Source of the DNA: Pseudoxanthomonas kaohsiungensis
GTDB taxonomy: Bacteria > Pseudomonadota > Gammaproteobacteria > Xanthomonadales > Xanthomonadaceae
NCBI RefSeq assembly: GCF_010211765.1
Contig: NZ_PDWO01000005.1
Coordinates: 124,001 to 188,000 of the forward strand
Length of the DNA stretch: 64,000 nt
Direction: 5' to 3'
Under the pieces are notes generated by a model, which saw only the letters and a program-made list of their open reading frames with translations, did not search any database and was not told the origin of the DNA. A program made the position numbers and the translations under genes. Positions 47,200-56,154 of this stretch are shown piece after piece. The first letter of the stretch is position 1, and each line of letters starts with the position of its first letter.

Positions 47200-48459
47200 A
47201 TGGCGAACATCTTCACCCGCACCGCCACCGGCGTGATGGACTGGGTCAACGCGCGCGCACCGGCGCTGGCGCCGATGTACCGGAAGCACATGTCCGAGTA
47301 CTACGCGCCCAAGAACTTCAACATCTGGTACATCTTCGGCGTGCTGTCGATGGTGGTGCTGGTCAACCAGCTGGTGACCGGCATCTTCCTGACCATGCAC
47401 TACAAGCCGAGCGCGGCGGAAGCCTTCGCCTCGGTCGAGTACATCATGCGCGACGTGGAGTGGGGCTGGCTGATCCGCTACATGCACAGCACCGGCGCCT
47501 CGCTGTTCTTCATCGTCGTCTACCTGCACATGTTCCGCGGCCTGATGTACGGCTCGTACCAGAAGCCGCGCGAGCTGGTGTGGATCCTGGGCATGCTGAT
47601 CTACCTGGTGCTGATGGCCGAGGCCTTCATGGGCTACGTGCTGCCGTGGGGCCAGATGTCGTTCTGGGGCGCCAAGGTGATCATCTCGCTGTTCGGCGCG
47701 GTGCCGGTGATCGGCCAGGGCCTGACCGAGTGGATCATGGGCGACTACCTGCCCTCGGACGCCACCCTGGGCCGGTTCTTCGCCCTGCACGTGATCGCGC
47801 TGCCGCTGGTGCTGCTGCTGCTGGTCGTACTGCACCTGGGCGCGCTGCACGAGGTCGGTTCGAACAATCCCGATGGCGTGGAGATCAAGAAGGGCCCGAA
47901 GGGCAACCGCTGGTCGCCGACCGCGCCGGCCGACGGCGTGCCGTTCCATCCGTACTACACGGTGAAGGACACCTTCTACGTGTTCGCGATGATGGTCATC
48001 GCCGCCTTCATCATCTTCTTCGCCCCGGCGTTCGGCGGCTGGTTCCTCGAGCACGACAACTTCACCGAGGCCAATCGCCTGGTGACGCCCGAGCACATCA
48101 AGCCGGTGTGGTACTACACGCCGTTCTACGCGATGTTGCGCGTGGTGCCGGACAAGCTCGGCGGCGTACTGGTGATGTTCGGCGCGATCATCGTGCTGTT
48201 CTTCCTGCCGTGGCTGGACCGGGCCAAGGTCAAGTCGTACCGCTACCGCGGCAAGCTGTCGTGGACCTTGCTGCTGGTGTTCGCCTTCAGCTTCGTCTGG
48301 CTGGGCAAGATCGGCGCCGGCCCGGGCACCGACCCGGTCGAGACCATCGTCGGCCGCATCCTGACCGCGTACTACTTCCTTTTCTTCCTGACCATGCCGC
48401 TGTGGACCAAGTGGGACAAGACCAAGCCGGTGCCGGAACGGGTGACGACGCATGACTAA
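47200..48459 (+). CDS. petB: Cytochrome b of cytochrome bc1
   Basis: A 419-residue membrane subunit with eight or so TM helices and both b hemes. Heme-ligand His pairs lie in the RYMHSTGASLFF and YLHMFRG region and again in FFALHVIALPLVL and HLGALHEVGSNNPDG. The PEWY-like region is present near the middle-C-terminal half. It is full-length cytochrome b, not split. It overlaps petC by 8 bp. Confidence 0.97.
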   Translation: MANIFTRTATGVMDWVNARAPALAPMYRKHMSEYYAPKNFNIWYIFGVLSMVVLVNQLVTGIFLTMHYKPSAAEAFASVEYIMRDVEWGWLIRYMHSTGASLFFIVVYLHMFRGLMYGSYQKPRELVWILGMLIYLVLMAEAFMGYVLPWGQMSFWGAKVIISLFGAVPVIGQGLTEWIMGDYLPSDATLGRFFALHVIALPLVLLLLVVLHLGALHEVGSNNPDGVEIKKGPKGNRWSPTAPADGVPFHPYYTVKDTFYVFAMMVIAAFIIFFAPAFGGWFLEHDNFTEANRLVTPEHIKPVWYYTPFYAMLRVVPDKLGGVLVMFGAIIVLFFLPWLDRAKVKSYRYRGKLSWTLLLVFAFSFVWLGKIGAGPGTDPVETIVGRILTAYYFLFFLTMPLWTKWDKTKPVPERVTTHD

Positions 48460-49195
48460 GAAGTGGATTGCCCTGCTGGCCTCGGCCGCCGCCGGCCTGC
48501 TGTTCTCCGCCGCGGCGCTGGCCGCCGCCGGCGGACCCGTGCAGCAGGCCGGGAACGACCTGTCGGACCGCGCCTCGCTGCAGCGCGGCGCCAAGCTGTA
48601 CATGAACTACTGCTCCAGCTGCCACTCGCTGAAGTTCCTGCGCTACTCGCGGATGGCCGAGGACCTGGGCCTGACCGAAGAAGAGGTGATGGGGAACCTG
48701 AACTTCACCGGCGCCAAGTTCGGCGAGCACATCCAGGTCACCATGCGCGATGCCGACGGCAACGAATGGTTCGGCAAGATGCCGCCGGACCTGAGCCTGA
48801 TCTCGCGCGTGCGCGGCAGCGACTGGATCTACACCTACCTCAAGTCGTTCTACCTGGACGAGTCGCGGCCGCTGGGCTGGAACAACCAGCTGTTCCCGAA
48901 CGCCTCCATGCCCAACCCGCTGTGGGAGCTGCAGGGCCTGCAGCACGCCGAGTTCGGCGAACCCGACGCGGCCGGCACCCGCCATCCCGAACGCCTGGTG
49001 GTCGCCGGCCCGGCCCGGCTGTCGGCGGTGGAGTTCGACCAGACGGTACGCGACATCACCAACTTCCTCGAGTACGCCGGCGAGCCGGCGGCGCTGAAGC
49101 GGCAGGCGATGGGCGTGTGGGTGATCCTGTTCCTGGTGCTGCTGACCTTCCTGGGCTACCTGCTCAAGCAGGAATACTGGAGCGACGTGCACTGA
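48452..49195 (+). CDS. petC: Cytochrome c1 of cytochrome bc1
   Basis: A 247-residue c-type cytochrome. Signal peptide about 1-26. The heme site is CSSCH with C54, C57 and H58, and a Met ligand lies in the LMPPDLS-like region (KMPPDLSLI, about 110). A C-terminal TM helix (about 218-240, VWVILFLVLLTFLGYLL) anchors it. It starts 8 bp inside petB. After it comes sspA across a 154-bp gap. Confidence 0.96.
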   Translation: MTKKWIALLASAAAGLLFSAAALAAAGGPVQQAGNDLSDRASLQRGAKLYMNYCSSCHSLKFLRYSRMAEDLGLTEEEVMGNLNFTGAKFGEHIQVTMRDADGNEWFGKMPPDLSLISRVRGSDWIYTYLKSFYLDESRPLGWNNQLFPNASMPNPLWELQGLQHAEFGEPDAAGTRHPERLVVAGPARLSAVEFDQTVRDITNFLEYAGEPAALKRQAMGVWVILFLVLLTFLGYLLKQEYWSDVH

Positions 49196-49349
49196 CGCGG
49201 CGCGCCGGCGGGCGCGGCCGGGCATACCGGGTGCTTCCGGCCTTGCGCTTTTCCGGCGCTCCCCGGCACACTCGGGGGACTATGGCGACTGCCGGCGAGG
49301 GGCCTGGCAGCGCCGCAACGGTCGGCGGAGTCCGGCCGTCGGAGGCCAG

Positions 49350-49985
49350 ATGGCAGCGAGCGTGCGCATGCGCAATACCCTGACTTTGTTCTCGTCCGTC
49401 GATGATGTCCTCTGTCATCGCGTCCGCCTGGTCCTGGCGGCCAAGGGCGTGACATACGACCTGGTCCCGGTGGATGCGCAGAACCCGCCCGAGGACCTGA
49501 TCCACCTCAATCCCTACCACTCGGTGCCGACCCTGGTCGAGCGCGAGCTGGTGCTGTATGCCGCGTCGGTGGTCAGCGAGTACCTCGACGAGCGCTACCC
49601 GCACCCGCCGCTGATGCCGGTCGATCCGCTGTCCCGCGCGCGCCTGCGCCTGGCCATGCTGCGCATCGAGCACGACTGGGTACCCCAGGTGCAGGCGATC
49701 CAGCTGGGCAACAAGCAGCAGGCCGAAGCCGGGCGCAAGCGTCTGAAGGAGCTCCTGACCGAGTCGCTGCCGCTGTTCAAGGCCAGCAAGTTCTTCCTCA
49801 ACCCGGAAATGAGCCTGGCCGACTGCGCGATGGCGCCGATCATCTGGCGCCTGCAGTCGCTGGACGTGCCCTTGCCCAAGGACGGCAAGGCGATCGAGGA
49901 CTACGGCAATCGCATCTTCCGCAACCCGGGCTTCGTCCGCAGCCTGACCGACCAGGAAAAGAAGCTGCGCGACATGCCGGCCTGA
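49350..49985 (+). CDS. sspA: SspA, stringent starvation protein A (GST fold)
   Basis: A 211-residue GST-like RNA-polymerase-associated protein. The N-terminal thioredoxin-like half (LFSSVDDVLCHRVRLVLAAKG) and the helical C-terminal half are complete. HPPLMPVDP is the family PHPPL-type motif that binds sigma-70 in E. coli. A GGAGG site lies 6 bp before the ATG. In Xanthomonadaceae sspA-sspB commonly follows petABC. Confidence 0.95.
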   Translation: MAASVRMRNTLTLFSSVDDVLCHRVRLVLAAKGVTYDLVPVDAQNPPEDLIHLNPYHSVPTLVERELVLYAASVVSEYLDERYPHPPLMPVDPLSRARLRLAMLRIEHDWVPQVQAIQLGNKQQAEAGRKRLKELLTESLPLFKASKFFLNPEMSLADCAMAPIIWRLQSLDVPLPKDGKAIEDYGNRIFRNPGFVRSLTDQEKKLRDMPA

Positions 49986-50022
49986 CCGGCCGCCGCGACG
50001 GGCCGGTCCCGCCGTGGCAGCG

Positions 50023-50028
50023 TAGACT
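50023..50028 (+). promoter_or_regulatory. Putative -10 box TAGACT for sspB
   Basis: GCGTAGACTGTCCGC lies directly before the sspB ATG, only 6 bp from it, with no Shine-Dalgarno in between. If used, sspB mRNA would be leaderless. Confidence 0.35.
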
Positions 50029-50034
50029 GTCCGC

Positions 50035-50490
50035 ATGAGCGATGACGCGCCGCGCATGACCAGCTACCGCCCGTACCTGCTGCGGGCCTTGGCCGAGTGG
50101 ATCAACGACAACGGGATGACCCCGCACATCCTGGTGGATGCCGGCGTGGCCGGCGTGCGCGTGCCGCCCGGCGCGGTGCGCGAAGGCAAGGTCGTGCTGA
50201 ACATCGCCGACCGCGCCGTGGTCGGCCTGAGTATCGACAACGAATGGATCGAATTCACCGCCCGGTTCGGCGGCGTGAGCCAGCCGGTGAGCGTGCCAGT
50301 GGGCGCGGTGCTGGCGGTGTACGCACGCGAGACCGGCCAGGGCATGGTCCTGCCGGAAGAGGGCGCGGGCGGCGCCCACGCGCATGACGACGACGGTCCC
50401 GACGGCGATGGGCCGGATGCGCCGACGCCACCGGCGGGCCCCGCGGAACCGCCTGCGGGCAAGCGTCCGCACCTGCGCGTGGTGAAGTAG
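50035..50490 (+). CDS. sspB: SspB, ClpXP adaptor protein
   Basis: A 151-residue adaptor that delivers ssrA-tagged proteins to ClpXP. The globular domain (about 5-112) with PHILVDAG, GVRVP and VLNIADRAV is followed by an acidic, flexible linker. The C-terminal tip KRPHLRVVK is the ClpX-binding XB motif (LRVVK). It is 49 bp after sspA. No ribosome binding site is obvious. Confidence 0.95.
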   Translation: MSDDAPRMTSYRPYLLRALAEWINDNGMTPHILVDAGVAGVRVPPGAVREGKVVLNIADRAVVGLSIDNEWIEFTARFGGVSQPVSVPVGAVLAVYARETGQGMVLPEEGAGGAHAHDDDGPDGDGPDAPTPPAGPAEPPAGKRPHLRVVK

Positions 50491-50496
50491 CGCGCT

Positions 50497-50838
50497 TCAG
50501 TCGCGGCGCGGGCGGTCGAACGGAATGACGTGCGCGCCCGACGACGGTCCGACGAAGGAAACCAGCCGGTCGCCGCGCAGGACCAGGCGGCCGCTATGGC
50601 GTTCGACGCCATCGTGCGAGTAGTCGAAGCGGAAGGTGCGCTCGAGCCCGAGCCAGCCATCCTCGCGCCGGTACAGGCGCATGCCGATCGCGTGCACGCT
50701 CTGGTCCAGCCATTGCACGTCCGCGGCCGCGCAGGCGTCGCGGCCGAGGGCCTCGGCGCGCTCGGCGGCCGCGCGCGAGGCGTTCCACCATGCGAACACG
50801 GCGGCACCGGCGATCATCAGCAGGATCAGGCTGGGCAT
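50497..50838 (-). CDS. DUF3301 family single-TM protein
   Basis: A 113-residue protein of the DUF3301 family: an N-terminal TM helix (about 3-18), the segment ALGRDACAAADVQWLDQSV, then a beta-rich part with RTFRFDYSHDGVERHSGRLVLRG-type pattern (about 65-90). Function unknown. It converges on sspB with only a 6-bp gap and lies downstream of a DUF2272 gene on the same strand. Confidence 0.85.
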   Translation of the reverse strand: MPSLILLMIAGAAVFAWWNASRAAAERAEALGRDACAAADVQWLDQSVHAIGMRLYRREDGWLGLERTFRFDYSHDGVERHSGRLVLRGDRLVSFVGPSSGAHVIPFDRPRRD

Positions 50839-50896
50839 GTCCGGACTTTAGCGGAAGCGGCGATGCGCCACGACCCGCCGCGGTGCATGCGCGGCT

Positions 50897-52186
50897 TCAG
50901 TCACCTGTCGGCGTGGTGGCCGGGCTCGCACCAGCCGGCGGCGGCGCAGGCTCCTGCGCGGGCGAGGGCATCGCCGGCCGGGGCGGGGACGCGGGTGGCG
51001 TGGTGGCTGGTCGCGGCGCAGGGGCGGGCGTGGAACTCCCGGCCGGCGGAGTGGCTACTCCCTGTGCGGGCGCCGGCATGGGCGGCGTGCCGGCGCCGGC
51101 CGGTGTCGGGCGGAACGGCGCCGGCGGCGTTACCGGGAACCCGCCGCGCAACTGCGCCTGGGGCTTGAGCTTGAGCAGGGCCACCCAGTCCCGGCGGTTG
51201 AAGCTGCACGCGGAAGGATTGCCCGGGCGGCAGGCCGCGGGAACCACCTCGTCGCTGGCCAGCGCACTCGCGGCGGACGTGCCGGCCGTGGCCACCGGCG
51301 CCGCCGCGGCCGGCGCCGCGGCACGGGCGCCGGTTGCGACGGGGCGGCCGGCGACGCCCCTGTCGCCGCGCAGCGCGTCCTCGGCCGCCGCCTGCAGCGG
51401 TCCCGGCAGCAGCCGCCCGGACGCGTCCAGTGGCAGCTTGCGCATCATCACCGTGTTGAGCACGTTGCCGCCGACCAGGTAAAGCGTGCGGTCGCCGCCG
51501 ACATTGGCCGCGACGACGATGTCGCAGTGCGAATACGCCGGCAGCGGGGCACTGCCGGACAATCCCGACTGCAGTCCGGCGGTGCCGCGCCCCTGGTCGT
51601 CCGCGCGCAGGAAGCACAGGAGGTCGCCCGGCGCTGGCTGCCCCGCGAACGGATCCATGTAGAGGTAGGGGCTGAGCTCGGGATTGCGCCAGGCGCGCGC
51701 GATGTAGTCCATGTGCCGCGGCGAGCGCAGGAACTCCGGCAGCGGCGCCCGCATCATCACCCAGGAGACGAAGGCCGCCGACCACGGGTTGTCGACGATG
51801 AAGGCGCGGCAGTCGCTGGCGGCCTCGCGGGTGGCACCCGGGTACAGGCAGCTGGCGGCGCCGGCTGCCGATCCCATCGACGACAGGGTGCCGCTTTCGC
51901 GCCAGTACTTCGCCACCCGCTGCCAGGCCGGCGTGTAGTCGTCGGCCAGGGCGACGCGTTCGGCCTCGGTAACGCCGAGCCAGGCCACGCGGCCGTCGGT
52001 CTCTATGAAGGGGCGGGTCCACAGCCGGTGCTCGTCGCAGGCGATGCGGACGATGGCTTTGGCGGTGGCCTCGACGCCGAAGCGCGGCGGCAGGTCGCAG
52101 ACTTCCACGCCGCCCTGCGCCGCGTGAGCGGCAGGTGCCGCGAGCGCTGGCAGGGCGAGCAGGGCGAGTGCGTGGAGCCTGCGCAT
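50897..52186 (-). CDS. Exported DUF2272 protein with a proline-rich tail
   Basis: A 429-residue exported protein: signal peptide about 1-22 (ends AHAAQ), then a DUF2272 domain (about 60-250) with WSAAFVSWVMM and the FAGQPAPGDLLCFLRADDQG-like region. The SHCDIVV and NPWSAAF segments resemble NlpC/P60-like (CHAP-type) folds, so a cell-wall or amide hydrolase is possible. From about 290 on the sequence is low-complexity Pro/Ala/Thr, likely disordered. Cys positions C175-type catalytic roles were not verified. Confidence 0.78.
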   Translation of the reverse strand: MRRLHALALLALPALAAPAAHAAQGGVEVCDLPPRFGVEATAKAIVRIACDEHRLWTRPFIETDGRVAWLGVTEAERVALADDYTPAWQRVAKYWRESGTLSSMGSAAGAASCLYPGATREAASDCRAFIVDNPWSAAFVSWVMMRAPLPEFLRSPRHMDYIARAWRNPELSPYLYMDPFAGQPAPGDLLCFLRADDQGRGTAGLQSGLSGSAPLPAYSHCDIVVAANVGGDRTLYLVGGNVLNTVMMRKLPLDASGRLLPGPLQAAAEDALRGDRGVAGRPVATGARAAAPAAAAPVATAGTSAASALASDEVVPAACRPGNPSACSFNRRDWVALLKLKPQAQLRGGFPVTPPAPFRPTPAGAGTPPMPAPAQGVATPPAGSSTPAPAPRPATTPPASPPRPAMPSPAQEPAPPPAGASPATTPTGD

Positions 52187-52336
52187 GACGAATCCTTTCC
52201 CCGGTACCGGAGCGAGCTTAGCCGCCTGCGGTGGACGATCCGTGATCGTGCCGGCGCTGGAAGCGGATAACGCAGGGCGCGCCGCTACGGGGACACGCTC
52301 GCCGCGTGCCATCCGCGTCGCCGGCGTGCGCGTCGC

Positions 52337-53209
52337 CTAGGCTGGCGGCGGGCCCAGCTTCATCGACAGGTCGATCGCGCGCACGTGCTTGGTCAGGGCG
52401 CCGATCGAGACGAAATCCACGCCGTCGGCGGCGATCGCGCGCAGGCCGTCCAGGCCCACGCCACCGGAGACCTCCAGCGGGATGCGTCCGCGGAACGGGG
52501 CGGTCCGGGCGATCCGTACCGCCTCGCGGCGGTCGTCGGCGGCGAAGTCGTCCAGCAGGATGCGGTCGCATCCGGACGCGAGCGCCTCGCGCAACTGGTC
52601 GAGCGTCTCCACTTCGACGATCAGCGGCAGGCCGGGCTGGGCCGCGCGCGCGCGCGCGATGGCCTCGGCGACCGTGCCGGCGACCCGGATGTGGTTTTCC
52701 TTGAGCATCACCGCGTCGTACAGGCCGATGCGGTGGTTCGCGCCACCGCCGGCGCGGACCGCATACTTCTGCGCCAGGCGCAGGCCGGGCAGGGTCTTGC
52801 GGGTGTCGAGGACCACCGTGCCGGTGCCGCGCACCGCGTCGACGTGCGCGGCCGTCGTGGTGGCCGTGCCGGACAGGGTCTGCAGGAAGTTCAGCGCGGT
52901 GCGCTCGGCGCTGACCAGGGCGCGGCTGCGGCCCCGGAGCAGGGCGAGCACGGTGCCGGCGGCCACGCGTTCGCCCTCGCCGATGCTCCAGTCGATCGCC
53001 ACGTCCGGGTCCAGCGCGCGGTGGCAGGCGTCGAACCAGGGCCGGCCGGCGATGACCGCATCTTCCTTGCACAGCAGGTAGGCGCGCTCGGGGACGTCCG
53101 GCAACAGCGCGGCGGTGACGTCGCCGGTCCCGAGGTCTTCCGCCAGCGCGCGGCGCACGTCGGCCAGCACGAGGGACGGGTCGGGCGCCGCGGGTGCCGT
53201 CCGGTCCAT
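52337..53209 (-). CDS. nadC: Nicotinate-nucleotide pyrophosphorylase (carboxylating)
   Basis: A 290-residue quinolinate phosphoribosyltransferase that makes nicotinate mononucleotide in NAD synthesis. Conserved segments are AEDLGTGDVTAALL, ERTALNFLQTLSGTATTTA, DTRKTLPGLR, YAVRAGGGANHRIGLYDAVMLKENH (the active site) and VEVETLDQL. The start MDRTAPAAPDPSLVLADV uses the first suitable ATG. The Trm112-like gene is upstream with a 13-bp gap. Confidence 0.95.
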   Translation of the reverse strand: MDRTAPAAPDPSLVLADVRRALAEDLGTGDVTAALLPDVPERAYLLCKEDAVIAGRPWFDACHRALDPDVAIDWSIGEGERVAAGTVLALLRGRSRALVSAERTALNFLQTLSGTATTTAAHVDAVRGTGTVVLDTRKTLPGLRLAQKYAVRAGGGANHRIGLYDAVMLKENHIRVAGTVAEAIARARAAQPGLPLIVEVETLDQLREALASGCDRILLDDFAADDRREAVRIARTAPFRGRIPLEVSGGVGLDGLRAIAADGVDFVSIGALTKHVRAIDLSMKLGPPPA

Positions 53210-53222
53210 GCGCGGGTGCCGG

Positions 53223-53492
53223 TCAGGCCGCGGGAAAGCCGGCCACCTGCGCGGTGGCCAGGGATTCCTCGACCAGCAGCACCGGGATGCCGTCGTCGAT
53301 GCGGAACACCTGCTTGCGGTCGCGGGTCACCAGCGCCTCGTGCAGCGGTTCGGCCTGGGGGCTGCCATCGGCACGCAGGACCTGGCCGCCGGCGATCGCG
53401 CGGTTCAGCGCTTCCAGGCCCCGCGGTTCCAGCAGCGACAGCGGCTGGCGGGTATCGGGCGAACACAGCAGGTCGAGCAGCTTGCGGTCCAT
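53223..53492 (-). CDS. Trm112/YcaR-like small protein
   Basis: An 89-residue protein of the Trm112/UPF0434 family: LLDLLCSPDTRQPL at the N-terminus and FRIDDGIPVLLVEES at the C-terminus. The zinc-binding Cys pairs of eukaryotic Trm112 are not conserved here (only one Cys), as in many bacterial members. The bacterial role is unknown. It is longer than typical YcaR (about 60 residues). Divergent from purE. Confidence 0.85.
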   Translation of the reverse strand: MDRKLLDLLCSPDTRQPLSLLEPRGLEALNRAIAGGQVLRADGSPQAEPLHEALVTRDRKQVFRIDDGIPVLLVEESLATAQVAGFPAA

Positions 53493-53522
53493 GGGGCGGG
53501 GGCGCGTGGCGGGGAAGACCGC

Positions 53523-53528
53523 TAGAAT
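53523..53528 (+). promoter_or_regulatory. Putative -10 box TAGAAT for purEK
   Basis: GCTAGAATACGGCC puts TAGAAT 24 bp before the purE ATG at 53553. GAGGA follows 5 bp before the ATG. The upstream TTG at 53535 would be at the transcript start, so the ATG is favoured. Confidence 0.4.
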
Positions 53529-53552
53529 ACGGCCTTGTCACCGAGGACGGCC

Positions 53553-54080
53553 ATGCCAGCCCAGCCCGCCAGTTTGCTTGACAGCCCGCCAGCGACGCCT
53601 TTGGTCGGTCTCGTCATGGGATCGCGTTCCGACTGGGAAACCATGCAGCACGCGGCGCAGAAGCTCGATGCGCTGGGCGTGCCGCACGAGGTCAGGGTGG
53701 TCTCGGCGCACCGCACGCCCGACGTGCTGTTCGACTATGCGGCCAGCGCGCGCGACCGTGGCCTGCGCGCGATCATCGCCGGGGCCGGCGGCGCGGCCCA
53801 CCTGCCGGGCATGCTGGCGTCCAAGACCGCCGTGCCGGTGCTGGGCGTGCCGGTGCAGAGCAAGGCGCTCAATGGCATGGACTCGCTGCTGTCGATCGTG
53901 CAGATGCCGGCCGGCATCCCGGTGGCGACCTTCGCGATCGGCAATGCCGGCGCGGCCAACGCCGGGCTGTTCGCCGCCGCGCTGCTGGCGGCGGACCACC
54001 CGGAGATCGCGCGCTCCCTCGAGGAGTTCCGCCGGCGCCAGACCGACGACGTCATCGCCCACGACGATCCGCGGCAATGA
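53553..54080 (+). CDS. purE: N5-carboxyaminoimidazole ribonucleotide mutase
   Basis: A 175-residue PurE (class I) that moves the carboxyl group from N5-CAIR to C4 in purine synthesis. [13 protein letters not shown], the HRTP site ([10 protein letters not shown]), [12 protein letters not shown] and [24 protein letters not shown] are intact. Start ATG at 53553 has GAGGA 5 bp upstream. It overlaps purK by ATGA. Confidence 0.96.
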   Translation: MPAQPASLLDSPPATPLVGLVMGSRSDWETMQHAAQKLDALGVPHEVRVVSAHRTPDVLFDYAASARDRGLRAIIAGAGGAAHLPGMLASKTAVPVLGVPVQSKALNGMDSLLSIVQMPAGIPVATFAIGNAGAANAGLFAAALLAADHPEIARSLEEFRRRQTDDVIAHDDPRQ

Positions 54081-55243
54081 CGACCGTAGGCATCCTGGGT
54101 GGCGGGCAACTGGCCCGCATGATGGCGCTTTCCGGCGCGCCGCTGGGCCTGCGCTTCCTGGTGATGGATACCGTGGCCGATGCCTGTGCCGGCCAGTTCG
54201 CGCCGCTGCTGGTCGGCGACTACCGCGACGAGTCCGCGCTGGCCGAGTTCGCCGGCAAGGTCGACGTGGCGACGTTCGATTTCGAGAACGTGCCGGCCGA
54301 AAGCGCCGAATGGCTTTCCGCGCGCGTGCCCGTGTTCCCGAATCCGCGCGCGCTGGCCGTGGCCCAGGACCGGCTGGCCGAGAAGACGCTGTTCCGCGAG
54401 CTGGACATCCCCGTGCCGGAGTTCGCCGCGGTCGCCAGCCGCCAGGACCTGGACCGGGCGCTGGCCGAGGTCGGCGTCCCCTGCATCCTCAAGACCCGCC
54501 GGCTGGGGTACGACGGCAAGGGCCAGTTCCGGATCCGCGCGCTGGCCGACGCCGACGCGGCCTGGGATGCGCTCGGCGCGCAGGCGGCGACGGTGGGATT
54601 GATCGTCGAGGCGTTCGTGCCGTTCGAGCGCGAACTGAGCGTGGTCGCGGTGCGCGGCCGCGATGGCGGCTTCCGCACCTGGCCACTGACCGAGAACTGG
54701 CATGTCGATGGCGTGCTGTCGGCCAGCCTGGCGCCGGCGCAGGTCGACCCGGCGCTGGCAAGGACGGCCATCGATTACGCGCGCCGCCTGGCCGAGCGGC
54801 TGGACTACGTGGGCGTGTTCGCCCTGGAGCTGTTCTGCCGCGACGGCGGGCTGCTGGCCAACGAGCTGGCCCCACGCGTGCACAACTCCGGGCACTGGAC
54901 CCTCGAGGGCGCCGAAACCTCGCAATTCCAGAACCACCTGCGCGCGGTGCTCGGATTGCCGTTGGGCGCCACCCACGCGCGCGGGCATGCCTGCATGCTC
55001 AACTGGATCGGTGAGATGCCGGACGCGGCCGCGGTGCTGGGCGAAGCCGGCGGCCATTGGCACGACTACGGCAAGGAGCCGCGCGACGGACGCAAGGTGG
55101 GCCACGCGACATTGCGCGCGGACCGGGCCCCGGTGCTCGCCGATGCGCTGGAGCGCGTAGGCCAGGCGCTGGGACGGCAAGCCCAGGTCGCCCCGCCGGT
55201 GGCGGCGCTGCGGGCCGTATTCTCCGGACGCGCTTCTTCGTAG
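54077..55243 (+). CDS. purK: N5-carboxyaminoimidazole ribonucleotide synthase
   Basis: A 388-residue ATP-grasp enzyme that carboxylates AIR, partner of PurE. The N-terminal [15 protein letters not shown]-grasp motifs ([41 protein letters not shown]) and the C-terminal domain are present. The stop TAG at 55241-55243 belongs to the GTAG of a REP pair. No further pur genes are nearby. Confidence 0.96.
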   Translation: MTTVGILGGGQLARMMALSGAPLGLRFLVMDTVADACAGQFAPLLVGDYRDESALAEFAGKVDVATFDFENVPAESAEWLSARVPVFPNPRALAVAQDRLAEKTLFRELDIPVPEFAAVASRQDLDRALAEVGVPCILKTRRLGYDGKGQFRIRALADADAAWDALGAQAATVGLIVEAFVPFERELSVVAVRGRDGGFRTWPLTENWHVDGVLSASLAPAQVDPALARTAIDYARRLAERLDYVGVFALELFCRDGGLLANELAPRVHNSGHWTLEGAETSQFQNHLRAVLGLPLGATHARGHACMLNWIGEMPDAAAVLGEAGGHWHDYGKEPRDGRKVGHATLRADRAPVLADALERVGQALGRQAQVAPPVAALRAVFSGRASS

Positions 55244-55319
55244 AGCCGGGCTTCGCCCGGCTGCGCCCTTCCCGAAGCCGCAGCGAAGGACCGGAGCAGC
55301 GGGGCAAGCCCCGCTCTAC
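55240..55319. repeat. REP pair (type B), SMAG-like
   Basis: Left unit GTAGAGCCGGGCTTCGCCC... and right inverted unit ...GCCCCGCTCTAC, each a GC hairpin with a short loop. The GTAG tetranucleotide plus the hairpin fit the SMAG/REP class of Stenotrophomonas and relatives. It differs from the type A units elsewhere in the window. The following 55321-55430 carries fragments resembling a decayed type A unit. The gap 55244-55460 holds no gene. Confidence 0.85.
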
Positions 55320-55460
55320 GCGGGCGCGGCCTTCCCATGACCGCCTGCCGGCGACACGGGCATGGGCGCGAAGAGGGCGTCGTCCTTGCCGGCGGCTCGC
55401 GTCGCCGATGACCCGGCTCTGGCAGGCTGCAGTCGCGCGCCGGCAGCCCGCGTGCCGCGC

Positions 55461-56039
55461 TCAGCGCAGGCGCGCGCCGACCGCCTGCCAGTCCACCACC
55501 TTCCAGAACGCTTCCAGGTAGTCGGCGCGGGCGTTCTGCCGGTCCAGGTAGTACGCGTGCTCCCACACGTCGCAGGCCAGCAGCGGGGTGTCGGAGCCGG
55601 TAAGCGGGGTGCCACCGCCACGGGTGGCGACGATCCCCGGCGTCCCATCCGGGCGCTGCACCAGCCAGACCCAGCCTGAGCCGAACAGGCCCAGGGCCTG
55701 CCGGGTGAATTCCTCGCGGAACCGGATGAAGTCGCCGTACTGGCGCGCCAGCCGTTCGGCCAGCGGTCCGGCGGGATCGCCGCCGCCGCGTGGCGACAGG
55801 CAGGTCCAGTAGAACCCGTGGCTCCAGGCCTGCGCCGCCTCGTCGGCCAGCCGGCCCCGGGCCCGACGGACGATTTCTTCCAGCGCCAGGCCTTCCAGTC
55901 CGCTGCCTTCGAGCAGGCGGTTGGTCGCCTCGACGTGGCCACGGTGGTGGCTGCCGTGGTGCTCGTCCAGCGTGGCGGCGGACAGGTGCGGCTCCAGCGT
56001 GTTGCGCGGGTAGGGCAGGGCGGGCAGTTCGATGGTCAT
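55461..56039 (-). CDS. sodB: Fe-type superoxide dismutase
   Basis: A 192-residue SOD. Metal ligands are the first His in DEHHGSHH, the His in AQAWSHGFYW, and Asp and His in DVWEHAYY. The active-site Gln is on the early helix (AAQAWSH), the FeSOD arrangement, rather than in the later MnSOD position. Some residues (HHGSHHRGHVEATN, RPDGTPGIVATRGGG) deviate from common sodB. A second SOD cannot be excluded elsewhere. The ATG at 56037-56039 (MTIELPALPYPRN) is the family start. Confidence 0.93.
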   Translation of the reverse strand: MTIELPALPYPRNTLEPHLSAATLDEHHGSHHRGHVEATNRLLEGSGLEGLALEEIVRRARGRLADEAAQAWSHGFYWTCLSPRGGGDPAGPLAERLARQYGDFIRFREEFTRQALGLFGSGWVWLVQRPDGTPGIVATRGGGTPLTGSDTPLLACDVWEHAYYLDRQNARADYLEAFWKVVDWQAVGARLR

Positions 56040-56093
56040 GCGTTCTCGGGCGGTTCGATGCGGGGCCCGGCGTCGGCGCGGCGGCGCAGGGCT

Positions 56094-56099
56094 TACAAT
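56094..56099 (+). promoter_or_regulatory. Putative -10 box TACAAT for the glutaredoxin operon
   Basis: GCTTACAATTGCC holds TACAAT (5 of 6), 61 bp before the glutaredoxin ATG at 56155. No good -35. It lies in the divergent gap with sodB. Confidence 0.4.
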
Positions 56100-56154
56100 T
56101 GCCACTTCAGTTTAGACGATGGCGGGCACGGCCCCGGCGTCCAGGAGATGGGTA

